From Gammaproteobacteria bacterium (GTDB taxonomy: Bacteria; Pseudomonadota; Gammaproteobacteria; Burkholderiales; Burkholderiaceae_C), in assembly GCA_018828125.1 (NCBI GenBank), contig JAHJWB010000010.1:115004-179003 (forward strand): a stretch of DNA of 64,000 nt, read 5' to 3'. Every line of letters begins with the position of its first letter. Within the stretch, counting starts at the first letter, position 1. The translations under genes and the position numbers were made by a program. Below the pieces are notes generated by a model. It made no database searches. It was not told where the DNA came from and worked only from the letters and a program-made list of their open reading frames with translations. Positions 28,211-35,784 of this stretch are shown here, in pieces.

Positions 28211-29971
28211 TCAGAGCGGACGCAAGCGCAGTTGTGCCGCGGGATCGGGGATGTCGCGGGAGTCCCGTGGGTCGCCCAGTGTTGCCAGGCTGTCTTGCGG
28301 TGGCGCCGGGATGCGCGCGGGTCCATCGGCCGCACCCCGCACCCGCAACACCACGCCCCCCGGTCGGCGCTCGTTGTCTTGTCCCAGAATGGCACGCGCT
28401 GGCGCGCTGCCCACGCGCGGGCGCAGCGCGTCAATGTCGTCTTGCAGTGCGTCCGCAGTTTCCATGCGTGCGCTGTGGCGCAGCAGCACCTGCTGCGACA
28501 TGTCCACCAGCTTGGAGTTGAGCGTGCGTTCGGCTTCTCTGAGCAGCTTTCGCACAGCGCCCGCCGGGTCGCCGGACAGGCTTTGTGCCATGGCCGCTTC
28601 GGCGGTTTTGTTGATGTGCTGCAGGCAGTCGCGCACGACAGCGGCATACGGCTCATGCAGATTGCAGGCATTGGCCAGCAACTCCGTCAGGCCCCGGGTG
28701 TTGGCATAGCGCAGCCCAAGGGCGCGTATCCAGGTCTCACCCTCTGACAGATCAATGGATGTAGCGGCCAGCACCGCCAGCAGGCCGCCCAGGTTGCAGG
28801 CCGCTTCAAAGTCAAAGCTGCTGGACGTGATCTCGCCGGCCATGGCGCGGATCGATTCCACCGCTTGCGAAAACTGCCGCTGCTGAATCAACTGCAGCAC
28901 CCGGGCCACGTCGGAAAACCGTTGAACCCGCGGGCTGGCGTGGTGCCGCTCCATGATGCGGGCAAAGTCGGCCATGCAGCGTTCAATGCCCTTGCGGTCG
29001 TTCTCGGCAAAGTATGAAAACGTCAGCAGCACCAGCGACTGAAAATCAAACAGTTTCGAATCAATGCCCAGCACCGCCGCCCGCGCCAGAATCTTGGTGG
29101 CCGTCTCGCGGTCGCCCATGTAGTACGACATCATCCCCAGTTTCTGCAGCCGCACCACCGAGTCCGGCGTGAGGCTGCTGGCGGTGCGGTAGGTCTCGAT
29201 GGCCTGCGAGAAGTTGCCCAGCTCGACCTGCGCGCGGCCCAGCACGTCGTAGGCGTCGGCAAACGAGGGGTCTTCTCCGATCAGCTCTTGCAAGGTGGTG
29301 ATCGCGCGCGCCGCCTGGCCTGACTCTATTTGCGCGCGGGCCACACCGAGTTTGGCCCAGGGCAGCGCGCGCGCCGCAATCACGGCCTCGAACAAGGTGC
29401 GGGCCTCGTCATGGCGGCCCAGCCGCAGCAGCAGCTCCGAGCCGATGCGTGCGGCATACAGCCAATACGGTTGGCGGGACTCGAACCGCTCCACGCACAG
29501 GCTGGCGGCACGCTCAAAATCTTCGGCTTCGATGGCGTCGAAGATGGGGCGCAGATGGATCTTGCGCAGGCGCGCCAGGCTGAGGCGCTCAAACAGTGCG
29601 CTGGGTGTAAAGGGTTTGAGCAGGTAGCCGTCCAGCGCTGATTCGGCGGCTTCTGCGACGGCGGCGTACGACGCCTCGGATGTGACCATGAAAAACACGG
29701 TCGAGAAGGGCAGCAACTGCGCACGCCGCAGGTCGTCCAGCAGGGTCTGGCCGGAGTAACCTCCTTCGCCAAAATACTGCTCGCACAGCACATAGTCGAA
29801 CACGGTGTGTTCCAGCCGGTTGCGCGCGTCTTGCACGCGCGTGCATTGCACGATGCGCGTCACCCCGTATTCACGCAGTTGCCCGACCAGAATGCTGCGC
29901 GACGTGGCATTGCTGTCAACAATCAGTGCCAGCACCGGAGGCGGGGCGGATTGTTCTTTTTCAGTGGCCAT
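28211..29971 (-). CDS. Pseudo-receiver plus TPR protein
   Basis: A 586-residue soluble protein. Residues 13-125 are a receiver-like domain: D19 of the acidic pocket, T97 and K119 (LLKPF) are kept, but the phosphoacceptor position, end of strand 3 (DYVLCEQ), is Glu64 instead of Asp, and the second acidic residue is Ser20. It is therefore probably not phosphorylated in the normal way, and may mimic the active state. Residues about 140-400 are TPR-like helical pairs (DPSFADAYDVLGRAQVELGN), and the tail is Pro/Arg-rich. No kinase or output domain is adjacent. It is divergent from the ybhP-like gene. Confidence 0.8.
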   Translation of the reverse strand: MATEKEQSAPPPVLALIVDSNATSRSILVGQLREYGVTRIVQCTRVQDARNRLEHTVFDYVLCEQYFGEGGYSGQTLLDDLRRAQLLPFSTVFFMVTSEASYAAVAEAAESALDGYLLKPFTPSALFERLSLARLRKIHLRPIFDAIEAEDFERAASLCVERFESRQPYWLYAARIGSELLLRLGRHDEARTLFEAVIAARALPWAKLGVARAQIESGQAARAITTLQELIGEDPSFADAYDVLGRAQVELGNFSQAIETYRTASSLTPDSVVRLQKLGMMSYYMGDRETATKILARAAVLGIDSKLFDFQSLVLLTFSYFAENDRKGIERCMADFARIMERHHASPRVQRFSDVARVLQLIQQRQFSQAVESIRAMAGEITSSSFDFEAACNLGGLLAVLAATSIDLSEGETWIRALGLRYANTRGLTELLANACNLHEPYAAVVRDCLQHINKTAEAAMAQSLSGDPAGAVRKLLREAERTLNSKLVDMSQQVLLRHSARMETADALQDDIDALRPRVGSAPARAILGQDNERRPGGVVLRVRGAADGPARIPAPPQDSLATLGDPRDSRDIPDPAAQLRLRPL

Positions 29972-30142
29972 CGAGGGTAGGGACTGGCGCAGCAGTTTGG
30001 TGGTAGGAGTATCAGAGTGTAAAGGCGCCCGCGCAGCCTAGGTGTCTGGCAAACCCGCTGCGGACGCGGCTTGCGACACAATCCCTCATCGCAGACCCGG
30101 CATTGGTACGGGCAAGCGCGCTCAACTACTCCGACGAGACTC

Positions 30143-30880
30143 ATGGAACACGACGATATTCTGCGGGTGGCGACCTACAACATCCACAAAGGCGTGCAAG
30201 GCATCGGGCCCGTGCGCAGGTTGGAGATTCACAACCTGGGCCTGGCGGTGGAGCAGCTTGACGCTGACATCGTCTGCCTGCAGGAGGTGCGCAAGCTCAA
30301 CCGCGGCGAGCAAGCGTACTTTCGCCGCTGGCCTGAGGTGCCGCAGGCGGAATACCTGGCGCCCGAAGGCTATGAGGCGGTGTACCGCACCAACGCGATT
30401 ACCAAACATGGAGAGCACGGCAATGCGCTGCTGTCCCGCTGGCCGGTGATTGGCCACCAGCACGAAGACATTTCAGACCACCGTTTCGAGCAGCGAGGCT
30501 TGCTGCATGTGGAGGTGGACGCCCATGGCCGCCGCATCCACGTGATCGTGGTGCACCTGGGGCTCATTCCTGGGAGCCGCGTTCGGCAGATCGAGCGCCT
30601 GCAACGTTTCATCGAGCGCGAGGTTCCATCGGAGACCCCCCTGGTCGTGGCCGGAGACTTCAACGACTGGGGCCAGCAGATCAAGCGCATGCTGGCGGGC
30701 TTTTTTCTCTACGAGTTTGAGGCGCCGCGCATGTTTACCTATCCGGCGCGTCTGCCGCTGGCGCAACTGGACCATGTGTATGTGCGGGGCCTCACGCCGT
30801 TGTCGCTGCAGGTGCCCAAGGGCCGCATCTGGTGGCGCATGTCCGACCACCTTCCGTTGATCGCTGAATTCAGGTTGTGA
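30143..30880 (+). CDS. Endonuclease/exonuclease/phosphatase family protein, YbhP-like
   Basis: A 245-residue EEP-superfamily protein; these cleave phosphodiester bonds using Mg2+. Motifs: LRVATYNIHKGVQG (Asn), IVCLQEVRKL (catalytic Glu), VVAGDFNDWG (Asp, Asn) and the final MSDHLPLIAEF (Asp-His pair). It lies directly upstream of a cardiolipin synthase gene, as ybhP lies upstream of clsB in E. coli, so a phospholipid-related role is plausible but unproven. The ATG at 30143 (MEHDDILRVATYN) is preferred; longer in-frame versions extend into the divergent promoter region. Confidence 0.85.
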   Translation: MEHDDILRVATYNIHKGVQGIGPVRRLEIHNLGLAVEQLDADIVCLQEVRKLNRGEQAYFRRWPEVPQAEYLAPEGYEAVYRTNAITKHGEHGNALLSRWPVIGHQHEDISDHRFEQRGLLHVEVDAHGRRIHVIVVHLGLIPGSRVRQIERLQRFIEREVPSETPLVVAGDFNDWGQQIKRMLAGFFLYEFEAPRMFTYPARLPLAQLDHVYVRGLTPLSLQVPKGRIWWRMSDHLPLIAEFRL

Positions 30881-30884
30881 TGAT

Positions 30885-30985
30885 CTCCCCCTGTGTCGCC
30901 TTCGGCGCCTTCCCCCTGAGGGGGACGACACCATCGCTGCGGGGCGGCCCTTGCTTGGTGTCCCCCGCCTGGGCCGCGCCCGTTT
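30885..30985 (-). repeat. GC-rich palindromic repeat family 2, copy 1 (short form)
   Basis: Read on the minus strand: GCGGCCCAGGCGGGGGACAC, AAGCAAGGGCCGCCCCGCAG, then CCCCCTCAGGGGG and a tail AAGGCGCCGAAGGCGACAC. It aligns with copies 2 and 3 but lacks the central GCATTGC-type stem. It lies between the ybhP-like gene and clsB. Confidence 0.85.
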
Positions 30986-31013
30986 CGTCGCGAGCTGGTG
31001 GCTGGTTGCCGAC

Positions 31014-32261
31014 ATGAGAAGAAAGCCATCTGCCACGGTGCGTGGATTCGATTTTGCCGATGACCACCGCCTACGCCTGCTGCAGGGGGCCGAGGAGCTG
31101 TTCCCTGCGTTGATCGAGGCCATGGATGCGGCGCTTTCGGACATTCAGTTCGAGACCTATATCTTTGACTTCACCGGCGCCGGCGCGGCCGTGGCCGAAG
31201 CGCTGATGCGTGCGGCCGAGCGCGGCGTGCGTACCCAGTTGGTGGTGGATGGCGTGGGCACGGGCCTTTTGCCCAGCGCGTGGGCCGAGCGCCTGCAAGC
31301 CGCAGGTGTGCAGTACCGCGTGTATTCGCCCTTGGGCACCTTCGGCTTGTTGTTGCCGCACCGCTGGCGCCGCTTGCATCGAAAGCTGTGCGTGGTCGAC
31401 GGCTGCACGGTATTTTGCGGCGGTATCAACGTGCTGGACGATTTTCACGACCCGAACTACGGCACCCTGGACGCCCCGCGTTTTGACTTTGCGGTGCAGG
31501 CCACGGGCACCCTGGTGGCATTGGCCAGCGACACCATGGAGCAGCTGTGGTGGCGCATGCAGGCCGTGCGGAACGCGCGCCAACGCCACTTGCCAGAAGC
31601 GCTGCAGGCCCTGCGCGCCGCCAGCGCGGCCAAGCATGCGGCCCGCTTGGCCGCGTCCGCGGATGGAACACCGCCCATGCGCGCAGCGCTGGTGCTGCGA
31701 GACAACCTGCGCAACCGCAGCCGCATCGAACAGGCTTATCGCCGTGCCATCGGCTCTGCGCGGCACGAGGTCATCATTGCCAACGCCTATTTCATGCCCG
31801 GCGGCAAACTGCGCCGCGCCCTGGTGATGGCGGCGCGCCGCGGCGTGCGCGTGCGCCTGCTGCTGCAGGGGCGCTATGAATACTTCATGCAGTACCACGC
31901 TGCGCGGCCGGTGTACGGCGCGCTGCTGGAAGCCGGGGTGGAGATTCATGAGTACGCGCCCAGCTTTCTTCACGCCAAGGTTGCGGTGATCGACGCGCAC
32001 GGTGATCGGCCCTGGGCGACGGTAGGCTCGTCCAACCTTGACCCGCTCTCCCTGCTGCTGGCCCGCGAGGCCAACGTGGTGGTGGAAGACGCGGCCTTTG
32101 CCATCGACCTGCGCCAGCGGCTGGTGCACGCCATGCAGCATGCAGGGCGCCGCATGGACCCGGCCCGCTACGCAGGCCGCCCGCTGCGCCAGCGCGTGCT
32201 CGACCGGGTGGCCTTTGGCCTGATGCGCCTGGCCTTGTGGATCACCGGGAACAGGTACTGA
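31014..32261 (+). CDS. clsB: Cardiolipin synthase B (phospholipase D superfamily)
   Basis: Makes cardiolipin at the inner membrane; E. coli ClsB joins phosphatidylglycerol with another phospholipid. The 415-residue protein has two HKD motifs: HRKLCVVDGCTVFCGGIN (about residues 122-139) and HAKVAVID with VGSSNLD downstream. It starts MRRKPSATVRGFDFADDHRL; a longer in-frame start would lie within repeat family 2, so ATG 31014 is chosen. It is 133 bp downstream of the ybhP-like gene, matching the ybhP-clsB pairing of E. coli, but a ybhN homologue does not follow. Confidence 0.92.
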   Translation: MRRKPSATVRGFDFADDHRLRLLQGAEELFPALIEAMDAALSDIQFETYIFDFTGAGAAVAEALMRAAERGVRTQLVVDGVGTGLLPSAWAERLQAAGVQYRVYSPLGTFGLLLPHRWRRLHRKLCVVDGCTVFCGGINVLDDFHDPNYGTLDAPRFDFAVQATGTLVALASDTMEQLWWRMQAVRNARQRHLPEALQALRAASAAKHAARLAASADGTPPMRAALVLRDNLRNRSRIEQAYRRAIGSARHEVIIANAYFMPGGKLRRALVMAARRGVRVRLLLQGRYEYFMQYHAARPVYGALLEAGVEIHEYAPSFLHAKVAVIDAHGDRPWATVGSSNLDPLSLLLAREANVVVEDAAFAIDLRQRLVHAMQHAGRRMDPARYAGRPLRQRVLDRVAFGLMRLALWITGNRY

Positions 32262-32297
32262 GAGGCGCAGGGTCTCGGCAGAGACTTTGTCCTGCAA

Positions 32298-32362
32298 TTG
32301 CTATACAAAATATAGCTAATAGCGCTTATTCAATAAGCGCTAGAGGCCTAAAACCCTTGAAA
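32298..32362 (+). repeat. Palindromic repeat family 1, copy 8 (clsB-folE gap)
   Basis: ATTGCTATACAAAATATAGC, TAAT, then AGCGCTTAT, 3-base loop TCA, ATAAGCGCT (perfect 9-bp palindrome, 32321-32329 with 32333-32341), AGAGGCCTAAAACCCTTG. It is one of the best preserved copies. Confidence 0.93.
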
Positions 32363-32397
32363 TCTGTCGATCCGCGTTCGCTGTTACGATTCGACCC

Positions 32398-33126
32398 ATG
32401 TCCAGTCAACCTGCCGCCGATATGACGCCCACCCCGCCGGATGATGAAGGCACACCCGTCTCCGTCAAGATTCGCGAGCGCCTTGCCGCCGCCCGCAAAC
32501 GCTTTCACGCCAACGACAACATTGCAGAGTTCATCGAACCCGGCGAACTGGAAAAGTTGCTGGATGAGGTCGAGGTCAAGATGCAGGGCGTGCTCGACAG
32601 CCTGGTGATCAACACGGTGGGCGACCACAACACCAACAACACCGCGAGGCGGGTGGCCAAGATGTACCTCAACGAGGTATTCAAGGGCCGCTATGTGGCG
32701 CAGCCGCCTATTACCGAGTTCCCCAACGCCGAGCACCTGAACGAGCTGATGATCGTCGGCCCCATCACCGTGCGCAGCGCGTGCAGCCACCATTTCTGCC
32801 CCGTCATCGGCAAGATCTGGATCGGCGTGATGCCCAACGAGCACACCAACGTGATCGGCCTGTCCAAATACGCGCGACTGGTGGACTGGGTCATGGGCCG
32901 CCCCCAGATCCAGGAAGAGGCCGTGGTGCAGCTGGCCGACCTGATCATGGAAAAAACCCAGCCCGACGGCCTGGCCATCGTGATGGAGGCCAGCCACTTC
33001 TGCATGTCCTGGCGCGGTGTGCGCGAGATGGACAGCAAGATGATCAACTCGGTGATGCGGGGCGTGTTCCTCAAGGATCCCTCGCTGCGCCGCGAATTTT
33101 TGTCCCTCATCCCAGGAAGGAACTGA
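32398..33126 (+). CDS. folE: GTP cyclohydrolase I
   Basis: Converts GTP to 7,8-dihydroneopterin triphosphate, first step of folate/pterin synthesis. The 242-residue protein carries NTNNTARRVAKMYLNEVF, the zinc and active-site segment RSACSHHFCPVIGK and the second half MEASHFCMSWRGVREMDS, with zinc Cys/His ligands present (class IA, zinc-type). It starts MSSQPAADMTPTP with a flexible N-terminus. The gene for a BLUF blue-light photoreceptor begins 3 bases after its stop, so the two share a transcript. The repeat upstream separates it from clsB. Confidence 0.95.
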   Translation: MSSQPAADMTPTPPDDEGTPVSVKIRERLAAARKRFHANDNIAEFIEPGELEKLLDEVEVKMQGVLDSLVINTVGDHNTNNTARRVAKMYLNEVFKGRYVAQPPITEFPNAEHLNELMIVGPITVRSACSHHFCPVIGKIWIGVMPNEHTNVIGLSKYARLVDWVMGRPQIQEEAVVQLADLIMEKTQPDGLAIVMEASHFCMSWRGVREMDSKMINSVMRGVFLKDPSLRREFLSLIPGRN

Positions 33127-33129
33127 CCC

Positions 33130-33552
33130 ATGTTGGTACGCCTGCTTTACGCCAGTCGCGCGGTCGATACCTCGCCCGCCGCCATCGAAGCCATCCTGAC
33201 GCAGTCGCGCCAGCACAACCCTGGTTGCGGTATCACCGGGGTGCTCTGCTACGGCGGCGGGGTCTTCCTGCAGGCCATCGAAGGTGGCCGTTCGGCCGTG
33301 AGCGACCTGTATGGCCACATCCAGAAGGACCCGCGCCACAAGAACGTGGAACTGCTGCACTACGAAGAAATCGCTGAGCGCCGCTTTGGCGGCTGGACGA
33401 TGGGACAGGTCAACCTGTCCAAGATCAACCATTCGATCCTGCTCAAGTATTCCGAGCGGCCCGAGCTGGACCCGTATGCGGTGTCCGGCAAGGTGTCGTT
33501 TGCACTGCTTGAAGAACTGATGGCCACGGCCTCCATCATCGGAAGGGCCTGA
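33130..33552 (+). CDS. BLUF-domain blue-light sensor, co-transcribed with folE
   Basis: A 140-residue single-domain BLUF protein that would bind FAD and sense blue light. Residues for photochemistry are all present: Tyr7 (LLYASRA), Asn30 (HNPGCGITGVL), Gln48 (FLQAIEG), Trp89 and Met91 (GGWTMG). The spacing matches AppA-type BLUF proteins. A C-terminal extension of about 45 residues (SILLKYSERPELDPYAVSG) has no recognised output domain, so it probably acts by protein-protein contact. It begins 3 bases after folE, with AGGAAGG as ribosome-binding site. Its partner is not evident. Confidence 0.92.
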   Translation: MLVRLLYASRAVDTSPAAIEAILTQSRQHNPGCGITGVLCYGGGVFLQAIEGGRSAVSDLYGHIQKDPRHKNVELLHYEEIAERRFGGWTMGQVNLSKINHSILLKYSERPELDPYAVSGKVSFALLEELMATASIIGRA

Positions 33553-33701
33553 AAAGCGGGGCGCTTTGCTACTGCGCCAACCGATTCCGGGCCTGCTGTG
33601 CTCGCCGTACGAGAGTACGGCTGCGCGCATCGACCCAGACTAGGCTGGCTCGCTACGCAAATCGCCCCACTTTTCTGCGCCTCTGTAAATAACGTTTCTC
33701 T

Positions 33702-33731
33702 GCCGCAGCCGCTACGGCGCTGCGGCTTTTT
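33702..33731 (+). terminator. Intrinsic terminator of folE-BLUF
   Basis: GCCGCAGC (33702-33709) pairs with GCTGCGGC (33719-33726); loop of 9 bases; then TTTTT. It lies 150 bp after the BLUF stop and just before the GTG of the next gene, which therefore probably has its own promoter or relies on read-through. Confidence 0.85.
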
Positions 33732-33757
33732 GCATTCAAGCCGCTCTTTTTCCACCC

Positions 33758-34639
33758 GTGACCCCCACCGCCTTCGCCCTCATCATCCTCGCCGGCCTCA
33801 TCCATGCCTGCTGGAACATCGTGGCCAAGAAGGCCGGGGGGGACTCGCGGTTTGCGTTCTTCACCTCCGTGCTGATGATGCTGTTCTGGGCACCGCTGGG
33901 CTGGTACCTGGGGCGCGACGCTGTGCCACTGTGGGGTGCGGTGGAGTGGGGCTTTGTGGTGGCCAGCGGGCTGCTGCACGTGGCTTACTTTGTCATCCTG
34001 CTGCGTGGCTACCGTGTGGCAGACCTCACGGTGGTCTACCCGCTGGCGCGTGGCTCGGGGCCGCTCTTGTCGTCGCTGGTGGCCATCACGCTGCTGGGCG
34101 AGCAGATTTCGGCACTGGGCGCGCTGGGCATCGTGGGGGTGGTGGGCGGCGTCTTTCTGATCGCTGGCGGCCCCGGCCTGCTGCGCGCTGCGCACGACCC
34201 CGCCGCACGGGCGCGTGTGCACAAGGGCATGTTGTACGGCTTGCTCACGGGCGCGTTCATTGCCAGCTACACGGTGGTCGATGGCTATGCGGTCAAGTTT
34301 TTGCTGATGTCGCCCATTCTCATCGACTACATGGGCAACTTCGTGCGCGTGGGCTTGCTGGCGCCCGTGGTGCTGCGTGACCTGTCCACCGCCCGCACGC
34401 TGTGGCTGGCGCAGTGGCGTTTTGCGCTGCTGGTGGCGGTGGTCAGCCCGGTGGCCTATGTGCTGGTGCTGTACGCCATGCAGCAGGCACCGTTGTCGCA
34501 CGTAGCTCCGGCGCGCGAGGTGTCCATGCTGTTTGCGGCGCTCATTGGCGGGCACTTGCTGGGCGAGGGCGACCGTGTCGCGCGCATCGTGGGGGCGGTG
34601 TGTATCGCCGCAGGGGTGACGGCTTTGGCGCTGGGGTAG
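33758..34639 (+). CDS. DMT/EamA family transporter
   Basis: A 293-residue inner-membrane protein with about ten hydrophobic segments in two repeats, as in drug/metabolite transporters of the EamA type. The start is GTG (MTPTAFALIILAGLIHACWN). Features include AYFVILLRGYRVADLTVVYP and, in the second half, APLSHVAPAREVSMLFAAL, the usual end-of-repeat motif. The substrate is unknown; relatives export amino acids or other small metabolites. The DUF429 gene starts 6 bases downstream, so both are probably co-transcribed. Confidence 0.88.
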   Translation: MTPTAFALIILAGLIHACWNIVAKKAGGDSRFAFFTSVLMMLFWAPLGWYLGRDAVPLWGAVEWGFVVASGLLHVAYFVILLRGYRVADLTVVYPLARGSGPLLSSLVAITLLGEQISALGALGIVGVVGGVFLIAGGPGLLRAAHDPAARARVHKGMLYGLLTGAFIASYTVVDGYAVKFLLMSPILIDYMGNFVRVGLLAPVVLRDLSTARTLWLAQWRFALLVAVVSPVAYVLVLYAMQQAPLSHVAPAREVSMLFAALIGGHLLGEGDRVARIVGAVCIAAGVTALALG

Positions 34640-34645
34640 CGGTTG

Positions 34646-35485
34646 ATGAACATGGCCGCCACACCGATGCTGCTGGGCTGCGACTTTTCCAGCAGCCCCA
34701 CCCGGCGCAAACCCATTGTGCTGGCGCTGGGGCAGCGCCAGGGCGCGCGGGTGCAACTCACCGGGCTGGAGCGGTTTGACACCTTGGCCGCGTTCGGCCA
34801 ACGGTTGTCCCAGGCCGGCGATTGGGTAGGCGGGTTTGATCTGCCCTTCGGCCTGCCGCGCGAGCTGGTGCAAACGCTGGGTTGGCCCACCGACTGGCAA
34901 GCCTGCATGCAGCACTACCGCAGCCTCACCCGGGAACAGATCCGCAGCTTGTTCGCCGCTTTTTGCGACGCGCGCCCGGTGGGTGGCAAGTTTGCGCACC
35001 GCGCCACCGATGGCCCCGCGGGCTCCAGCCCGTCCATGAAATGGGTGAACCCGCCCGTCGCCTACATGCTGCATGCGGGCGTGCCGCTGCTGCTGGACGC
35101 GGGTGTGCACCTGCCCGGCCTGCACGCAGGCGACCCCCGCCGCGTGGCGCTGGAGGCCTACCCCGGCCTGTTGGCCCGCGAGGTGCTGACGCGCCGCAGC
35201 TACAAGAGCGATGACCGCGCGAAGCAGACCCCGGACCGCCTGATTGCCCGCAAGGACCTGGTGAACGCGCTGGAGCTGGGCAGCATACGGCTGGGCATGC
35301 GCCTCAAACTCAGCCACGCACAGCGCGATGCGCTGGTTCAGGATGCCAGCGGCGATAGCATGGATGCCGTGTTGTGCCTGCTGCAGGCCGCGTGGGCCCA
35401 GCAGCGCCACGCCGAAAGTGGCGACGCCCTGTACGGCCTGCCGCAGGGGCTGGACCCGCTTGAAGGTTGGATCGTGACGGCCTGA
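34646..35485 (+). CDS. DUF429 family protein
   Basis: A 279-residue protein with the DUF429 fold, a predicted RNase H-like nuclease family. Seen: GCDFSSSPTRRKPIVLALG (an Asp on the first strand), GGFDLPFGLPRELV, ALEAYPGLLAREVL and the late ASGDSMDAVLCLLQAA with conserved Asp residues. Activity unproven. The ATG at 34646 is used; another ATG two codons later (MAATPMLLGC) is also possible. It follows the DMT transporter by 6 bases. Confidence 0.82.
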   Translation: MNMAATPMLLGCDFSSSPTRRKPIVLALGQRQGARVQLTGLERFDTLAAFGQRLSQAGDWVGGFDLPFGLPRELVQTLGWPTDWQACMQHYRSLTREQIRSLFAAFCDARPVGGKFAHRATDGPAGSSPSMKWVNPPVAYMLHAGVPLLLDAGVHLPGLHAGDPRRVALEAYPGLLAREVLTRRSYKSDDRAKQTPDRLIARKDLVNALELGSIRLGMRLKLSHAQRDALVQDASGDSMDAVLCLLQAAWAQQRHAESGDALYGLPQGLDPLEGWIVTA

Positions 35486-35784
35486 GCCTGCTGCCCCAGT
35501 GCCGTTCAAGCGCTTGCTATTAGATAGATAGCTGATAGCGCTTATGTATAGGGCGCTAGAGGCCGAAAAGACCAAAAACTTCGACTGTCGAGACGGCAGC
35601 GACGCTGCTGTCGCACGCTCCTGGTCGCACCAAAGTGAAACAGTAAGAAACAGCACGTCGGTAGCGCACAACACATGGACCTGCGCGGAGCCGGGGTGCC
35701 GGTGCCCAAGGGCGCAGCCCGCTGCTATTCTCGCCAGCGCTCTTCCATGGGAGGGAGGGTGAAGCGGATCAACGACAGGTCAAC
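35486..35784. other. Intergenic stretch of 299 bp
   Basis: Holds copy 9 of repeat family 1 near the left end. The remainder (about 35580-35770) has no gene I recognise; a ribosome-binding GGGAGGGAGGG lies at about 35750, upstream of the DUF945 gene. Confidence 0.6.
35512..35578 (+). repeat. Palindromic repeat family 1, copy 9 (DUF429-DUF945 gap)
   Basis: GCTTGCTATTAGATAGATAG, CTGATAGCGCTTAT, GTAT, AGGGCGCT, AGAGGCCGAAAAGACC. One arm has a base change (AGGGCGCT instead of ATAAGCGCT). Confidence 0.85.
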
